The notes under the pieces: generated by a model
What the model saw: the letters and a program-made list of their open reading frames with translations, nothing else
What the model was told of the DNA's origin: nothing
The model's database searches: none
Program-made: the position numbers and the translations under genes
Shown: positions 26,758 through 36,466 of the stretch, in pieces
Numbering within the stretch: position 1 is the first letter of the stretch
Layout of the letters: each line of letters begins with the position of its first letter
From: Aequorivita sinensis
GTDB lineage: Bacteria > Bacteroidota > Bacteroidia > Flavobacteriales > Flavobacteriaceae
Assembly (NCBI RefSeq): GCF_006346335.1
Contig: NZ_VDMC01000014.1
Coordinates: forward strand, 1-61,586
Direction of reading: 5' to 3'
DNA: 61,586 nt

Positions 26758-26788
26758 AAAAATTATCGAATAAAACAGTACTATTTTT

Positions 26789-29281
26789 ATGCAAAAAACA
26801 TCGATTTATAGCTTTCTGCTTTTATTATTTACACTAGCTGCTACTGCTCAAGCCCCGAAAAAACCAACCGCATCCGAAATATATCACAACCTCCAAAAAC
26901 TAAATTTTGTAGGGTCGGCATTATATATTGCTGCACACCCCGATGATGAAAACACAAGGCTTATTTCGTATTTGGTAAATGATGTTCACGCAAATACTGC
27001 CTATCTTTCAATAACAAGAGGTGATGGCGGGCAAAATCTAATAGGCCCAGAGCTTAGGGAATTACTTGGCGTTATTCGTACGCAAGAACTTCTTGAAGCT
27101 CGTAAAACTGATGGCGGACAGCAATTTTTTACTCGCGCCAATGACTTTGGGTATAGCAAGAATCCAGATGAGACATTTGAGTTTTGGAAAAAAGAGGATG
27201 TTTTAAGCGATGTAGTAATGACCATCCGAAAGTTTAAACCAGACATTATTGTAAACCGTTTCGACCATCGTAGCCCTGGTAGCACACACGGACATCACAC
27301 AGCTTCGGCCATGCTGAGTTTAGAAAGTTTCGATTTGGCAAATGATGCAACAAAATTCCCTGAATCTGCAAAAGAACACGGAGTATGGAAACCTCAACGT
27401 TTGTTTTTTAATACATCGTATTGGTTTTATGGAAGTAAAGAAAAATTTGAAAAAGCAGATAAATCAGATCACGTAAAAGTAGAAATTGGTAATTACTTTC
27501 CTTCTCTCGGATTATCCAATGGTGAAATAGCCTCGTTGAGTAGAAGTATGCACAAATCGCAAGGATTCGGAAGTACGGGCTCTCGCGGTTCTGAAACTGA
27601 ATATTTGGAAATTCTTAAAGGTTCAAAGCCTTCAGATAACAATCTTTTTGAAGGAATAAACACTAATTGGTCGAGACTTGAAGGAGGAAATGAAATTGCT
27701 GCTATACTAAAGCCTTTAGAAAAAAACTTCAACTTTGAAAATCCTTCACAAATGCTTCCGCAATTATTGGAAGCCTATCCACTTGTGTCAAACCTAAAAG
27801 ATAAGCATTGGAAAGCAATAAAATTAGCACAACTAAAGCAACTCATTTTAGATTGTGGTGGAATTTTCTTGGAAGCAGTTTCCGAAGAAAACACAATCAA
27901 TCCTAACGACAACTTTAATGTAACAGTTGAAGCAGTTAATCGAGGAGGAAATAATGTGGCGTTAAAATCGATTAAAAATGCTAATGGAAAAGTACTTTGG
28001 AATACTACCGAATCGCTTCCATTTAACAACAAAAAAAATATTGAACTTACCCTTCATTCAGAAAAAAACACCCCACCTTACTCCTCACCCTATTGGTTAA
28101 ATGAAAAAGGAACAGTGGGCATGTATGCTGCACCAAAGAAATTAATTGGCCTTGGAGAAACCCCTGTATTTGAACAGTTAATTTTTGAACTTCAATTTGG
28201 AAATACTGTAATTCCATTTACTAAGGATATCATATATAAATTCAACGACCCCGTAAAAGGAGAAGTGTATTGTCCTCTTGAAATTCTACCAAAGGTTACC
28301 GCTTCAATTCCTGAGAAGGTTTTAATTTTCGCAGATAATAGTTCAAGAAATGTTTCGGTAATTGTTAGAGCTGGAAAAGATAATATTTCAGGGAATGTAA
28401 GTTTAAAACATCCTGAAGGCTGGAAAATTGAACCAAGTAAGCAAAACTTTGAGCTGAGCCGAAAAGGTGAAACAAAAGCTTTTAGTTTTAAAGTTACTCC
28501 ACCAAATAATCAAAGTGAAGGGTATTTACAAACAATTATAAATGCTGAAAATGAAACTTTTAATAGGGAGTTAGTGCTTATCGATTATGACCATATTCCT
28601 TATCAAAGTGTACTATTACCTTCGGAAGCAAAGGTTGCGAAAATTGATATTCAAAAGAAAGGACAGAGTATTGGATATATAAACGGAGCTGGCGATGCAA
28701 TTCCAGAAAGCCTGAAGCAAATTGGGTATTCAGTTACAACTATAAATCCTTCAAACATTTCAGAACAATCATTAAAAGATTTTGATGCAATTGTAGTTGG
28801 AATACGCGCTTATAACGTAGTTTCAGAATTAGCTTTTGCACAACCTATTTTGAACAAATACGTTAAAAACGGTGGAACAATGATTGTACAATACAACACA
28901 AGCCACGCCTTGGTTACTCAAGATCTTGCACCTTACTCCTTAAAACTTTCAAGAGACAGAGTTACTGATGAGTTTTCTGATGTAAAGTTTCTATCACCAA
29001 AACACCCAGTAATGAACAGCCCAAACAAAATCACTCAAGCAGATTTTGAAGGTTGGGTACAAGAACGCGGTTTGTATTTCCCTGATGAATGGGCAAAAGA
29101 ATTTACACCAATTCTGGGTATGAAAGATAGTGGGGAAGCTCAAACAAAAGGCTCACTCTTGGTTGCCAAATATGGCAAAGGACACTATATTTATACAGGT
29201 TTAAGTTTTTTCAGAGAACTTCCTGCAGGTGTTCCAGGAGCTTTTAGATTGTTTGCTAATATGTTATCAATAGGAAAGTAA
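26789..29281 (+). CDS. Secreted PIG-L family deacetylase
   Basis: The 830-residue protein has a signal peptide (residues 1-21, ATAQ). The PIG-L/LmbE domain spans about residues 40-290: AAHPDDE (His50, Asp52, Asp53) and STHGHHTA near residue 165 supply the zinc ligands and catalytic residues. A beta-sandwich region follows, then a C-terminal ~200-residue domain (DAIVVGIRAYN, GGTMIVQYNTS, KGHYIYTGLSFFRELPAG) resembling the ThuA/amidotransferase-like fold. Family members remove N-acetyl groups from sugars. There is no T9SS tail, so it should stay periplasmic. Confidence 0.88.
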   Translation: MQKTSIYSFLLLLFTLAATAQAPKKPTASEIYHNLQKLNFVGSALYIAAHPDDENTRLISYLVNDVHANTAYLSITRGDGGQNLIGPELRELLGVIRTQELLEARKTDGGQQFFTRANDFGYSKNPDETFEFWKKEDVLSDVVMTIRKFKPDIIVNRFDHRSPGSTHGHHTASAMLSLESFDLANDATKFPESAKEHGVWKPQRLFFNTSYWFYGSKEKFEKADKSDHVKVEIGNYFPSLGLSNGEIASLSRSMHKSQGFGSTGSRGSETEYLEILKGSKPSDNNLFEGINTNWSRLEGGNEIAAILKPLEKNFNFENPSQMLPQLLEAYPLVSNLKDKHWKAIKLAQLKQLILDCGGIFLEAVSEENTINPNDNFNVTVEAVNRGGNNVALKSIKNANGKVLWNTTESLPFNNKKNIELTLHSEKNTPPYSSPYWLNEKGTVGMYAAPKKLIGLGETPVFEQLIFELQFGNTVIPFTKDIIYKFNDPVKGEVYCPLEILPKVTASIPEKVLIFADNSSRNVSVIVRAGKDNISGNVSLKHPEGWKIEPSKQNFELSRKGETKAFSFKVTPPNNQSEGYLQTIINAENETFNRELVLIDYDHIPYQSVLLPSEAKVAKIDIQKKGQSIGYINGAGDAIPESLKQIGYSVTTINPSNISEQSLKDFDAIVVGIRAYNVVSELAFAQPILNKYVKNGGTMIVQYNTSHALVTQDLAPYSLKLSRDRVTDEFSDVKFLSPKHPVMNSPNKITQADFEGWVQERGLYFPDEWAKEFTPILGMKDSGEAQTKGSLLVAKYGKGHYIYTGLSFFRELPAGVPGAFRLFANMLSIGK

Positions 29282-29292
29282 TTTATAAAATT

Positions 29293-29403
29293 ATGAATGA
29301 GGAAAAACAAAAATTTGTTTGGAATAGAAGTTTTACAATAGTACTTCTTTTGAATGCTGTATACATCTATTTGTTTTATTTACTAATGCAAAACTTCGCC
29401 TAA
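29293..29403 (+). CDS. 36-residue membrane microprotein coupled to the symporter
   Basis: The frame reads MNEEKQKFVWNRSFTIVLLL and continues as a single membrane helix (about residues 13-33) ending LMQNFA. The stop TAA is followed immediately by the symporter ATG (TAAATG), implying translational coupling. A charged amphipathic N-terminus before one helix is the layout of small accessory subunits of transporters. Related short proteins near sodium:solute symporters are known in other families (e.g. DUF4212, YhdT), but I cannot assign this one to them. Confidence 0.6.
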   Translation: MNEEKQKFVWNRSFTIVLLLNAVYIYLFYLLMQNFA

Positions 29404-31101
29404 ATGCAGCAGATAGATTGGATTGTTTTAATCGGAACCCTAGTATTTATCGTGCTTTATGGCACATGGAAATCGCGCCAGCAAAAAGATACGGGTGATT
29501 ATTTAAAAGGTGGAAACAACGCTCATTGGTGGACAATAGGGTTAAGTGTAATGGCTACACAAGCCAGTGCGATTACTTTTCTTTCTACTCCAGGTCAAGC
29601 TTTTCACGACGGGATGGGCTTTGTGCAATTCTATTTTGGATTGCCAATAGCTATGGTAATTATTTGCTTAGTATTTATTCCTATTTATCACAAGCTCAAC
29701 GTTTATACAGCCTACGAATACCTTGAAAGTCGTTTCGACAAAAAAACTCGAACTTTAACGGCAATTCTGTTTTTGATACAACGAGGTTTGGCGTGTGGAA
29801 TTACTATTTTTGCCCCTTCTATTATTCTTTCCGCTGTTCTTGGATGGAACCTTATTTACTTAAATGTTATAATTGGAGTATTAGTTATAATCTATACGGT
29901 AAGTGGTGGAACCAAGGCCGTAAGTGTTACTCAAAAGCAACAAATGGCTGTGATTTTCTTCGGAATGCTGATTGCTTTTCTTCTAATCCTAAACTACCTT
30001 CCACTAGACATTACATTTACCAAAGCATTAGAAATTGCAGGTACCAACGGAAAAATGGACATTCTTGATTTTTCATTCGATTTTGATAATCGTTACACAT
30101 TTTGGAGTGGAATTATTGGAGGTTCCTTTTTAGCCCTCTCCTACTTTGGTACAGATCAAAGTCAGGTGCAGCGATATCTTTCTGGAAAAAGTGTTAAGCA
30201 AAGCCAAATGGGCCTAATTATGAATGGGATGCTAAAGGTACCAATGCAGTTTTTTATTCTGCTTGTAGGTATAATGGTTTTTGTGTTTTATCAATTCAAT
30301 AGCTCTCCCCTTCACTTTAATCCCTCCGCAGTTAAAGATGTAAAACAATCGAAGTATTCAAATGAATACACTGCTTTAGAGGCGGAAAAAAGTGCGCTTG
30401 ATTTACAATTAAACTCAGCTCAATTAAATTATGCAAAAGCAGATACAGATGCTGAAAAACAAAGCATCGCACAAAAGATAAAAGACTTAAACAAGAGTGA
30501 ACAAAAACTTCGCGATCAATCGGTATCACTTATAAAGAAAGCAAATCCTAATGCTGAAACTAACGATAAGGATTACGTTTTCATACATTTTATTTTAACA
30601 AACCTTCCACGCGGACTTATTGGTTTATTGCTTGCTGTAATTTTAAGTGCGGCAATGTCATCGACTGCTTCAGAGCTGAATGCTTTAGGAAGTACAACTA
30701 CTATAGACCTTTACAAAAGAAATGTACCAGGGAAACGTGAAAAGCACTACGTTGCAGCTTCGCGAGGCTTTACGCTTCTTTGGGGAGTAATTGCTATTGG
30801 TGTAGCCTGTACAGCCAATTTGTTTGACAACCTTATTCAGTTGGTAAATATTATCGGATCTATTTTCTATGGAAACGTCTTAGGAATATTCCTACTAGCC
30901 TTCTTCATAAAATATGTGCGTAGCAAAGCAGTTTTCATTGCAGCGCTAATTACTCAAATAATAATAATCTACTTCTGGTATATCGATTTGATGCCTTATT
31001 TATGGCTTAACTTAGTTGGGTGTGTTATTGTAATGACTATTGCTGTAATTCTTCAAACTGTGTTGCCGAACAATAAAAAAGAAGAAGAAATAGCTGGATA
31101 G
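29404..31101 (+). CDS. Sodium:solute symporter (SSS family)
   Basis: The 565-residue protein has about 13-14 membrane helices and SSS features: GNNAHWWTIGLSVMATQASA (about residues 37-56) with the conserved unwound first-core helix, a YTVSGGTKAV segment near residue 170, and the SYFGTDQSQVQRYLSGKS stretch (about 246-263). A hydrophilic, probably coiled-coil loop of about 75 residues (about 312-389; lysine, glutamate and alanine rich) is inserted between helices. The substrate may be a sugar, sialic acid or carboxylate; not determinable. It follows a 36-residue membrane peptide directly. Confidence 0.9.
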   Translation: MQQIDWIVLIGTLVFIVLYGTWKSRQQKDTGDYLKGGNNAHWWTIGLSVMATQASAITFLSTPGQAFHDGMGFVQFYFGLPIAMVIICLVFIPIYHKLNVYTAYEYLESRFDKKTRTLTAILFLIQRGLACGITIFAPSIILSAVLGWNLIYLNVIIGVLVIIYTVSGGTKAVSVTQKQQMAVIFFGMLIAFLLILNYLPLDITFTKALEIAGTNGKMDILDFSFDFDNRYTFWSGIIGGSFLALSYFGTDQSQVQRYLSGKSVKQSQMGLIMNGMLKVPMQFFILLVGIMVFVFYQFNSSPLHFNPSAVKDVKQSKYSNEYTALEAEKSALDLQLNSAQLNYAKADTDAEKQSIAQKIKDLNKSEQKLRDQSVSLIKKANPNAETNDKDYVFIHFILTNLPRGLIGLLLAVILSAAMSSTASELNALGSTTTIDLYKRNVPGKREKHYVAASRGFTLLWGVIAIGVACTANLFDNLIQLVNIIGSIFYGNVLGIFLLAFFIKYVRSKAVFIAALITQIIIIYFWYIDLMPYLWLNLVGCVIVMTIAVILQTVLPNNKKEEEIAG

Positions 31102-31127
31102 TAGTTCTCATTCTAAATTTTGAAATT

Positions 31128-31697
31128 GTGATAAATACGAGATTGGCTTATAAGCAGGACATTGAAGGCGTTCTTTTACTTCAAGAGAAATATTTATATC
31201 GCAATTTAAGTGAAGACGAACGGAAACAAGGTTTTGTAACAACTCCATTTACAACTTCTCAATTGGAAGAAATAATCAGTCTTAACGGATTATTTATCGC
31301 AGAAAATGAAACTAACGAAGTTGTAGCTTATGCTTTCGCTGGAAGTTGGAAGTATTTTGAGCAATGGGATATTTTCAAGCTAATGATTGCCCGATTGCCT
31401 CAACTTTCATTCAATGAAAACAAAATCACCACCGAAAACACTTTCCAATACGGACCTATCTGTATTGATAAAAAATACAGAGGAACTGGCTTACTCAATC
31501 AGCTCTTTGAAGAGATGAGAATAGAGTTTTATAAGAAGTATCCTATCTCTATTACCTTTATTAATAAAGTGAATATAATTTCAATAAAAGCACACACTAA
31601 AAAATTAGGCTGGTTAATTATAGATGAGTTTGAATTCAACAACAACACTTATATCAGTTTAGCTTTTAATATGAAGAATTCGGTGTTATTACAATAA
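31128..31697 (+). CDS. GNAT-family N-acetyltransferase
   Basis: The 189-residue protein has a GNAT fold: N-terminal LAYKQDIEGVLLLQEKY, a beta-strand GLFIAENETNEVVAYAFAG (about residues 53-71), and the acetyl-CoA binding motif A, YRGTGLLNQLFEEM (about residues 116-129), matching R/Q-x-x-G-x-[GA]. The start is GTG, since no in-frame ATG lies near it. The substrate is unknown. It follows the symporter by 26 bases and may be co-transcribed; a bidirectional terminator lies downstream. Confidence 0.85.
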   Translation: MINTRLAYKQDIEGVLLLQEKYLYRNLSEDERKQGFVTTPFTTSQLEEIISLNGLFIAENETNEVVAYAFAGSWKYFEQWDIFKLMIARLPQLSFNENKITTENTFQYGPICIDKKYRGTGLLNQLFEEMRIEFYKKYPISITFINKVNIISIKAHTKKLGWLIIDEFEFNNNTYISLAFNMKNSVLLQ

Positions 31698-31736
31698 TCG
31701 GCTATTAGGTGTTTTATATTTCCAAACTCATTCAAT

Positions 31737-31766
31737 AAAAAAGCTGCCCTTTAACTCGGGCAGCTT
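31737..31766. terminator. Bidirectional terminator (AAGCTGCCC stem)
   Basis: AAGCTGCCC (31741-31749) pairs with GGGCAGCTT (31758-31766) around an 8-base loop. The A-run 31737-31742 becomes a U-run on the minus strand. It lies between the GNAT gene (+) and the broken GEVED gene (-). The same stem recurs in the terminator at 33248-33286. Confidence 0.85.
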
Positions 31767-31793
31767 AAATTAATAAAAGCATTTAAATAGAAA

Positions 31794-33137
31794 TTACTCC
31801 TTCACAACTTTAAAGTTCTCGGTAATTCCGTTTTCAAAAGTAATCTTGAAAATATAAGTTCCAGCCGTAAGCTCGGAAACATTTACTTTACTATTTGAAA
31901 TCTTATGATTGCTTAACACCTCTTGCCCTAGTAGGTTAAAAGCTGAGATAGTCTCAATATTTTCTTTAGAATTTAATTTTAATTCATCCCCCATTGGATT
32001 AGGGTAATAAGTAAATTTTACATTTGAGAAATCATTAACTCCAACGGTTCCACCTATATTCAGGGTATAGTCTTCAGCTTGTCCATAAGCGTAATTCACG
32101 CAAGGGTCTAATGGTGAAATATCAAAATTCTTTACTACTCGTAACAGATATTCCCCTTCTTCCAAACTATTAGGCAAAGTAATTGTTGCAGTTGCTTGCT
32201 GTCCATCTGTCCCCGTAGATCCATTAATAGAACCGATCTCAAAAGCTTCAAACGTACTCCACTCCTCTCCTGTTCCAGCTGTATTTATAAAAACAGTAAA
32301 AAAGTTATCGTAAGGTCCTTCAGTATTTCCTTCTAGTGCAACATCGATTGAAGCTCCTACTTCAGCATTAATTACTGTGCTAGTAAAATCTTCTAATGGC
32401 ACAGTACTGGTTGCAGACGATGTATTATCGACATCGGCCATTACAACTCTAGTAATTGGCTCTACCCAACCATTAATATCAAACATACACTCGAATGGTG
32501 GTGGGGTAGCAACCTCGCAGTGCAATTTAAAAACTCCTTGCGCTCCATCTGTACTTTCAATCCATGGACCTCCAGCTCTACCGTGTATTGGTTTCCCTAA
32601 AGTTCCTTAGGTATTAACCTCCCAATAAACCTCAATGCTGCTATTTTGACCTACTGGTTCCATCCAATATTTAGCTCCCGAAGCACCTCCTTCAAAAGTT
32701 AAATCAACTTCTACCATAACTGTATAAACACTATAGGCGTTAAATGCAAATCCTATAGGCACTTGTGCATATGGCTCAAGACCAGTAATTGTTTCCAAAA
32801 CTGTACTACCAGGAGAACCATTGTCATCGTTATAAAATGTTAAGTCTAAAGTATTGATAGGTTGGAGCGTTATTATATTTAACTCTACAGAACGGATATT
32901 TAAAGTGCTGTTTGGAGCAACGTCAAAGTCGTCTGCATGCCTAATAATTTCTGCACCTGCTATTTCTTTTCCATTCTCAAAATTATTGCTGTCATCCCCT
33001 TGTCCACAGTCTAGAATTACCGTTTTGTTTGAGTCTAAAGAATTATCTAGAGCCTGCCCATAACCATTATACGAAATAGACAATAAAAAAGCTAAAAATA
33101 AAATTAATGATTGTTTTTTCAGTAGTTTAATATTCAT
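31794..33137 (-). pseudogene. T9SS/GEVED-domain secreted protein broken by an in-frame stop
   Basis: One frame spans 448 codons and is interrupted only by TAA at 32607-32609 (codon 177). Upstream: signal peptide (residues 1-27), then a beta-rich domain ending YWEVNT. Downstream of the stop, in the same frame, the text continues GTLGKPIHGRAGGPWIES, then a GEVED-type domain (TLPNSLEEGEYLLRVVKNF, GQAEDYTLNI) and a type A T9SS sorting tail (YYPNPMGDELKL, LTAGTYIFKI, ENFKVVKE). The sorting tail is separated from the signal peptide, so product export would fail unless the stop is read through or is a sequencing error. It is the downstream neighbour and paralogue of the 932-residue GEVED gene. Confidence 0.8.
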
Positions 33138-33165
33138 TGTTTAGGTTTTATTGTTAATATATTAC

Positions 33166-33173
33166 CAAATATA
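33166..33173 (-). promoter_or_regulatory. -7 promoter box TATATTTG
   Basis: TATATTTG on the minus strand fits TAnnTTTG, 29 bases upstream of the broken GEVED gene. The paralogue at 33313-36111 has the variant CATATTTG in the same context, so both leaders look related. Confidence 0.5.
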
Positions 33174-33247
33174 TTCATTATATATACGTGGAACAATTGG
33201 AATATTTAGAAATAATAAGAAAGGAATTATATAGGATAATTTAATAT

Positions 33248-33286
33248 TTAAAAAAAAAAAAAAGCTGCCCTACATAGGGCAGCTTT
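33248..33286 (-). terminator. Terminator of the 932-residue GEVED gene
   Basis: AAAGCTGCCC (33261-33270) pairs with GGGCAGCTTT (33277-33286), with a 6-base loop. The long A-run before it gives a strong U-run on the minus strand, 26 bases after the stop codon. Confidence 0.9.
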
Positions 33287-33312
33287 ATAAAATACATTTT
33301 AAAAAGTATTTC

Positions 33313-36111
33313 CTACTTCTTTAAAACTTTAAAGTTTTCAACTACTCCGTCTTCAAAAGTAACACGGAATAAGAAAGTACCTGTAGAAAGTGAAGAAACA
33401 TCCACTTTACCAGCTGCAAAGTTTACATTGTTCATCACAACTTGTCCTAATAAGTTATACACTGAAATAGATTCAATGTTTTTATTTGAAGTAATGTTTA
33501 ACTCATTTTCCATTGGGTTAGGGAAGTATGTGAAATTAGAACTTGTGTAGTCATTAATTCCTGCTACACCATCAACAGTAACTGTATAATCTTCAGTTTC
33601 ACCGTATCCTTGATCCTCATCACAAGACATATCCCAAGTAGCATCTGTATCTGGAACTGCTGCCACACGAACTCTCATTCTGTAGTTTCCATCTACAGCA
33701 TCTGCAGGAATAGCAATATTCTCGGTTAGGGTTTCTCCGCTTCCTGTTCCAATGTAAAAGAATTCATTTTCATCAAAACTTCCACTGTTATCAAAATCAA
33801 TCCAAACTGAAGCCGATTCAACATCCCATCCATCACCAACAGTTACAGAAATTGGATAAGTACCACCAGCCTCAACTGTTGCAGCCATTGAAGTGTAATC
33901 GCCATATCCGCCAGCACTACAGTCTGTAGTATTATCTATCTCTTGGAAAGTTACGTTTACAATATTATCACCATCACTACAATCCAATGTAGGAATACAA
34001 TAAAGCGAAGTCTCTATTGTGGTAAACGTTGCAATTTCAGAATATGCTGTTTCAGACGATAAAGTACAAGTAACCTCTAATCTCCACTCAACAGTAACTC
34101 CACTAACTGAAGGTGCAGTTGCTAAATATGTAGCGAAAGTATCAGATGCAGCTCCTTCATTTACCCATCCAGCGCCGTCAGTATTAGATTGCCATTGGTA
34201 TTCCAATCCGGTTCCAGTTGTAAATCCAGCAGCAGCAACAGTGTATTCAGTATCAACCTCACCCTCTTCTGGAGTAACCGTTGCGATACCAGCTTCAGGT
34301 GTTCCTGAACAATCTACGGTACTAGCTTCTTCAACTTCTAATGAGAAATCTAAAGCTTGTCCATAACCTGATTCAATTCCCATTCCGAATGGATCAAATT
34401 GAATACCACAAGGAGTAACAATTGCGTCGGAAAGATCGTCAAAATAAGTTTTTGTAATTCTAACTCTTGTAGCTCCAACTACAGCATCTGAAGGAACTAA
34501 AATGTCCATACTCACTGAAATTCCATCGTCACCAGTCGAGTTTTGTAAAGTTCCCAATTCATAAATTTCACCTGAATCGTCTAATATATCATTTTGATTC
34601 CAGTCTATAAATGCAACAATATTGGTTTCAAAGTCACCATAAGTATTACCTTCTACACTAAGTGTATAAGTTTCACCTGCTGTAACATTCACAACAATAT
34701 CAGTTTTATCTACTAACACAGAGGTTGTATCTTCGTTTGTAATAGTTGTTCCTGCAAATTCAACTTTAGTAATTTCTTCAACAATTACATCAGCAGCATC
34801 TTCAATTTCGCAATAAGGGCTTGGGAATGGCGCAGCACCAACAACGTTTACCGTATAATCTTCTACTTGACCATATGTATTTGTTCCACATGGGCTTGAA
34901 GAAGGAGTATTAAAGTTTTTTCTGATACGCATGCGAGTTTCACCTTCAACCGCATCACTAGGAACAACAATATCATTAACTGCTTGTTGTCCATCTGTTC
35001 CATCCGAATTTACAATTGAACCTATTTCTACAAATTCGCTTGTTTCAAACTCACCATTTTGGTTCCAGTCAATCCACACAGAAAAATAATTTGTGAAATT
35101 TCCACCTGTATTACCTTCGGCTGCAAAACTATATGTTCCACCAGCTTCAACTTGTGCTACAATAGCAGTAAAATCTTCATATCCTTCAGTACTAGACACT
35201 GGCGAATCGTTATCGATTCCTGCAAAAACAACTTTAGAAATTGCTTCAACTGTGCTACTATTAGCGCCACAGTATGAAATTTCTGTTGAGAAAGTCGATA
35301 CATCAGAGTAAGAAGTTTCTCCAGATGCAGTACAAGTTACTTCTAATCTCCATTCTGTAATATCTCCTACCTCACTAGACGCTGTTGCAGAAAAATCTTC
35401 ATAAAAAGCAGATGCTGTACCGTGATCCTCCCAACCTGCGTTGTTTGTATTAGACTGCCATAAGTACGTCATTTCACCGGCAACTGTATAGTTTTGCGCT
35501 GATACAGTATACGTAGAACCTGGGTTTCCAGATGTTGGATCTACAGATGCAACCCCTCCATCAGGTGTTCCTGTACAAGCAGTTAGACCTGTTACTATAA
35601 ACTTATAGTCTTCAAATTCACCATAAGTGAAGCCTGTTACACATGGGTCAGTATCGCCAGATGAACTTAACCAATGGCTTACAACTCTCATTCTAGTTTC
35701 ACCTTCTAAGGCATTAGCAGGTACGCTAATAGTTCCTGAATGGCTTGTATCGTATGATGATGATGTGTATGCTACTTCGTTAGCTATATCAAAAACTCCA
35801 TCTTGATTCCAATCAACCCAAATTCTAAATCCAGCAGTTTCGTCTTCAATATCTACAGAAAAATCAACTGAACCACCTGCAGTTTGTGATAAGGTATGAG
35901 TATCAAAAAAATCGCCATAACCGTCAGTTGAAAATCCACTGCCTAGGTTTGAAATATTGTCAACTCCATTTGTAGTTGAAAAATTATCGATAAATCGATC
36001 AGAGTTTGTTCCTTCTGGAACACAGTATTGGGCATTCATTGTTTGGGTCATAGCGAATGAAATCATCAACGCTAATAAAATTGACCCTTTTTTAAGTAAT
36101 TTGTTCTTCAT
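33313..36111 (-). CDS. Large secreted GEVED-repeat protein with T9SS sorting domain
   Basis: The 932-residue protein has a signal peptide (residues 1-27, MNAQ). Four GEVED-type domains follow, marked by WVDWNQDGVFD, VWIDWNQNGEFE, AFIDWNQNDILD and VWIDFDNSGSFD, each ending [GY][EQ]xEDYxxxV. Two intervening Ig-like modules begin CTGTPDGGVASV and CSGTPEAGIATV and share YxWQSNTxxAGW and EWRLEVTCT. The C-terminus is a type A sorting domain (YFPNPMENELNI to ENFKVLKK). Such proteins are surface or secreted adhesin-like proteins of Bacteroidota. Acidic D-x-N-x-D loops suggest calcium binding. It is upstream of a broken paralogue. Confidence 0.87.
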   Translation of the reverse strand: MKNKLLKKGSILLALMISFAMTQTMNAQYCVPEGTNSDRFIDNFSTTNGVDNISNLGSGFSTDGYGDFFDTHTLSQTAGGSVDFSVDIEDETAGFRIWVDWNQDGVFDIANEVAYTSSSYDTSHSGTISVPANALEGETRMRVVSHWLSSSGDTDPCVTGFTYGEFEDYKFIVTGLTACTGTPDGGVASVDPTSGNPGSTYTVSAQNYTVAGEMTYLWQSNTNNAGWEDHGTASAFYEDFSATASSEVGDITEWRLEVTCTASGETSYSDVSTFSTEISYCGANSSTVEAISKVVFAGIDNDSPVSSTEGYEDFTAIVAQVEAGGTYSFAAEGNTGGNFTNYFSVWIDWNQNGEFETSEFVEIGSIVNSDGTDGQQAVNDIVVPSDAVEGETRMRIRKNFNTPSSSPCGTNTYGQVEDYTVNVVGAAPFPSPYCEIEDAADVIVEEITKVEFAGTTITNEDTTSVLVDKTDIVVNVTAGETYTLSVEGNTYGDFETNIVAFIDWNQNDILDDSGEIYELGTLQNSTGDDGISVSMDILVPSDAVVGATRVRITKTYFDDLSDAIVTPCGIQFDPFGMGIESGYGQALDFSLEVEEASTVDCSGTPEAGIATVTPEEGEVDTEYTVAAAGFTTGTGLEYQWQSNTDGAGWVNEGAASDTFATYLATAPSVSGVTVEWRLEVTCTLSSETAYSEIATFTTIETSLYCIPTLDCSDGDNIVNVTFQEIDNTTDCSAGGYGDYTSMAATVEAGGTYPISVTVGDGWDVESASVWIDFDNSGSFDENEFFYIGTGSGETLTENIAIPADAVDGNYRMRVRVAAVPDTDATWDMSCDEDQGYGETEDYTVTVDGVAGINDYTSSNFTYFPNPMENELNITSNKNIESISVYNLLGQVVMNNVNFAAGKVDVSSLSTGTFLFRVTFEDGVVENFKVLKK

Positions 36112-36404
36112 TATATTGGTTTAATTATTAAAATTTCACCAAATATGTCATTAATATATCAGAATCCAAAATGAAGACTTTAGGATTTACGGGCTAATTA
36201 AGGGCTTTTGAAGAGTTTTAAAAGATTAAATAGTCCGGTTTTTCTATTTGATAATTGCGATAATGAACAAACAATCAAATTATTAGACCATTAAATTTGT
36301 ATAAAAAATTTCATGTCATTTTTAAAAATGAAATTTTTAAATAAAAAATAAAAAATTAGTAAACTACGATAGAAAACCTAAATTTTTTATGAAAGTGATA
36401 ATGA
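36112..36404. other. AT-rich spacer, promoter region of the GEVED gene
   Basis: No gene is supportable on either strand. A CATATTTG box on the minus strand lies just upstream of 36111. The rest is extremely AT-rich. Confidence 0.45.
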
Positions 36405-36437
36405 TTAAAAAAAAACCGGCTCCAAATTGGAGCCGGT
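36405..36437 (-). terminator. Terminator of the CSDDDD lipoprotein gene
   Basis: ACCGGCTCC (36415-36423) and GGAGCCGGT (36429-36437) form a perfect 9-bp stem with a 5-base loop. The A-run 36406-36415 becomes a U-run on the minus strand, 30 bases after the stop. Confidence 0.93.
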
Positions 36438-36466
36438 AATAAAAGTGGTATCAATTGTTTACTAGA

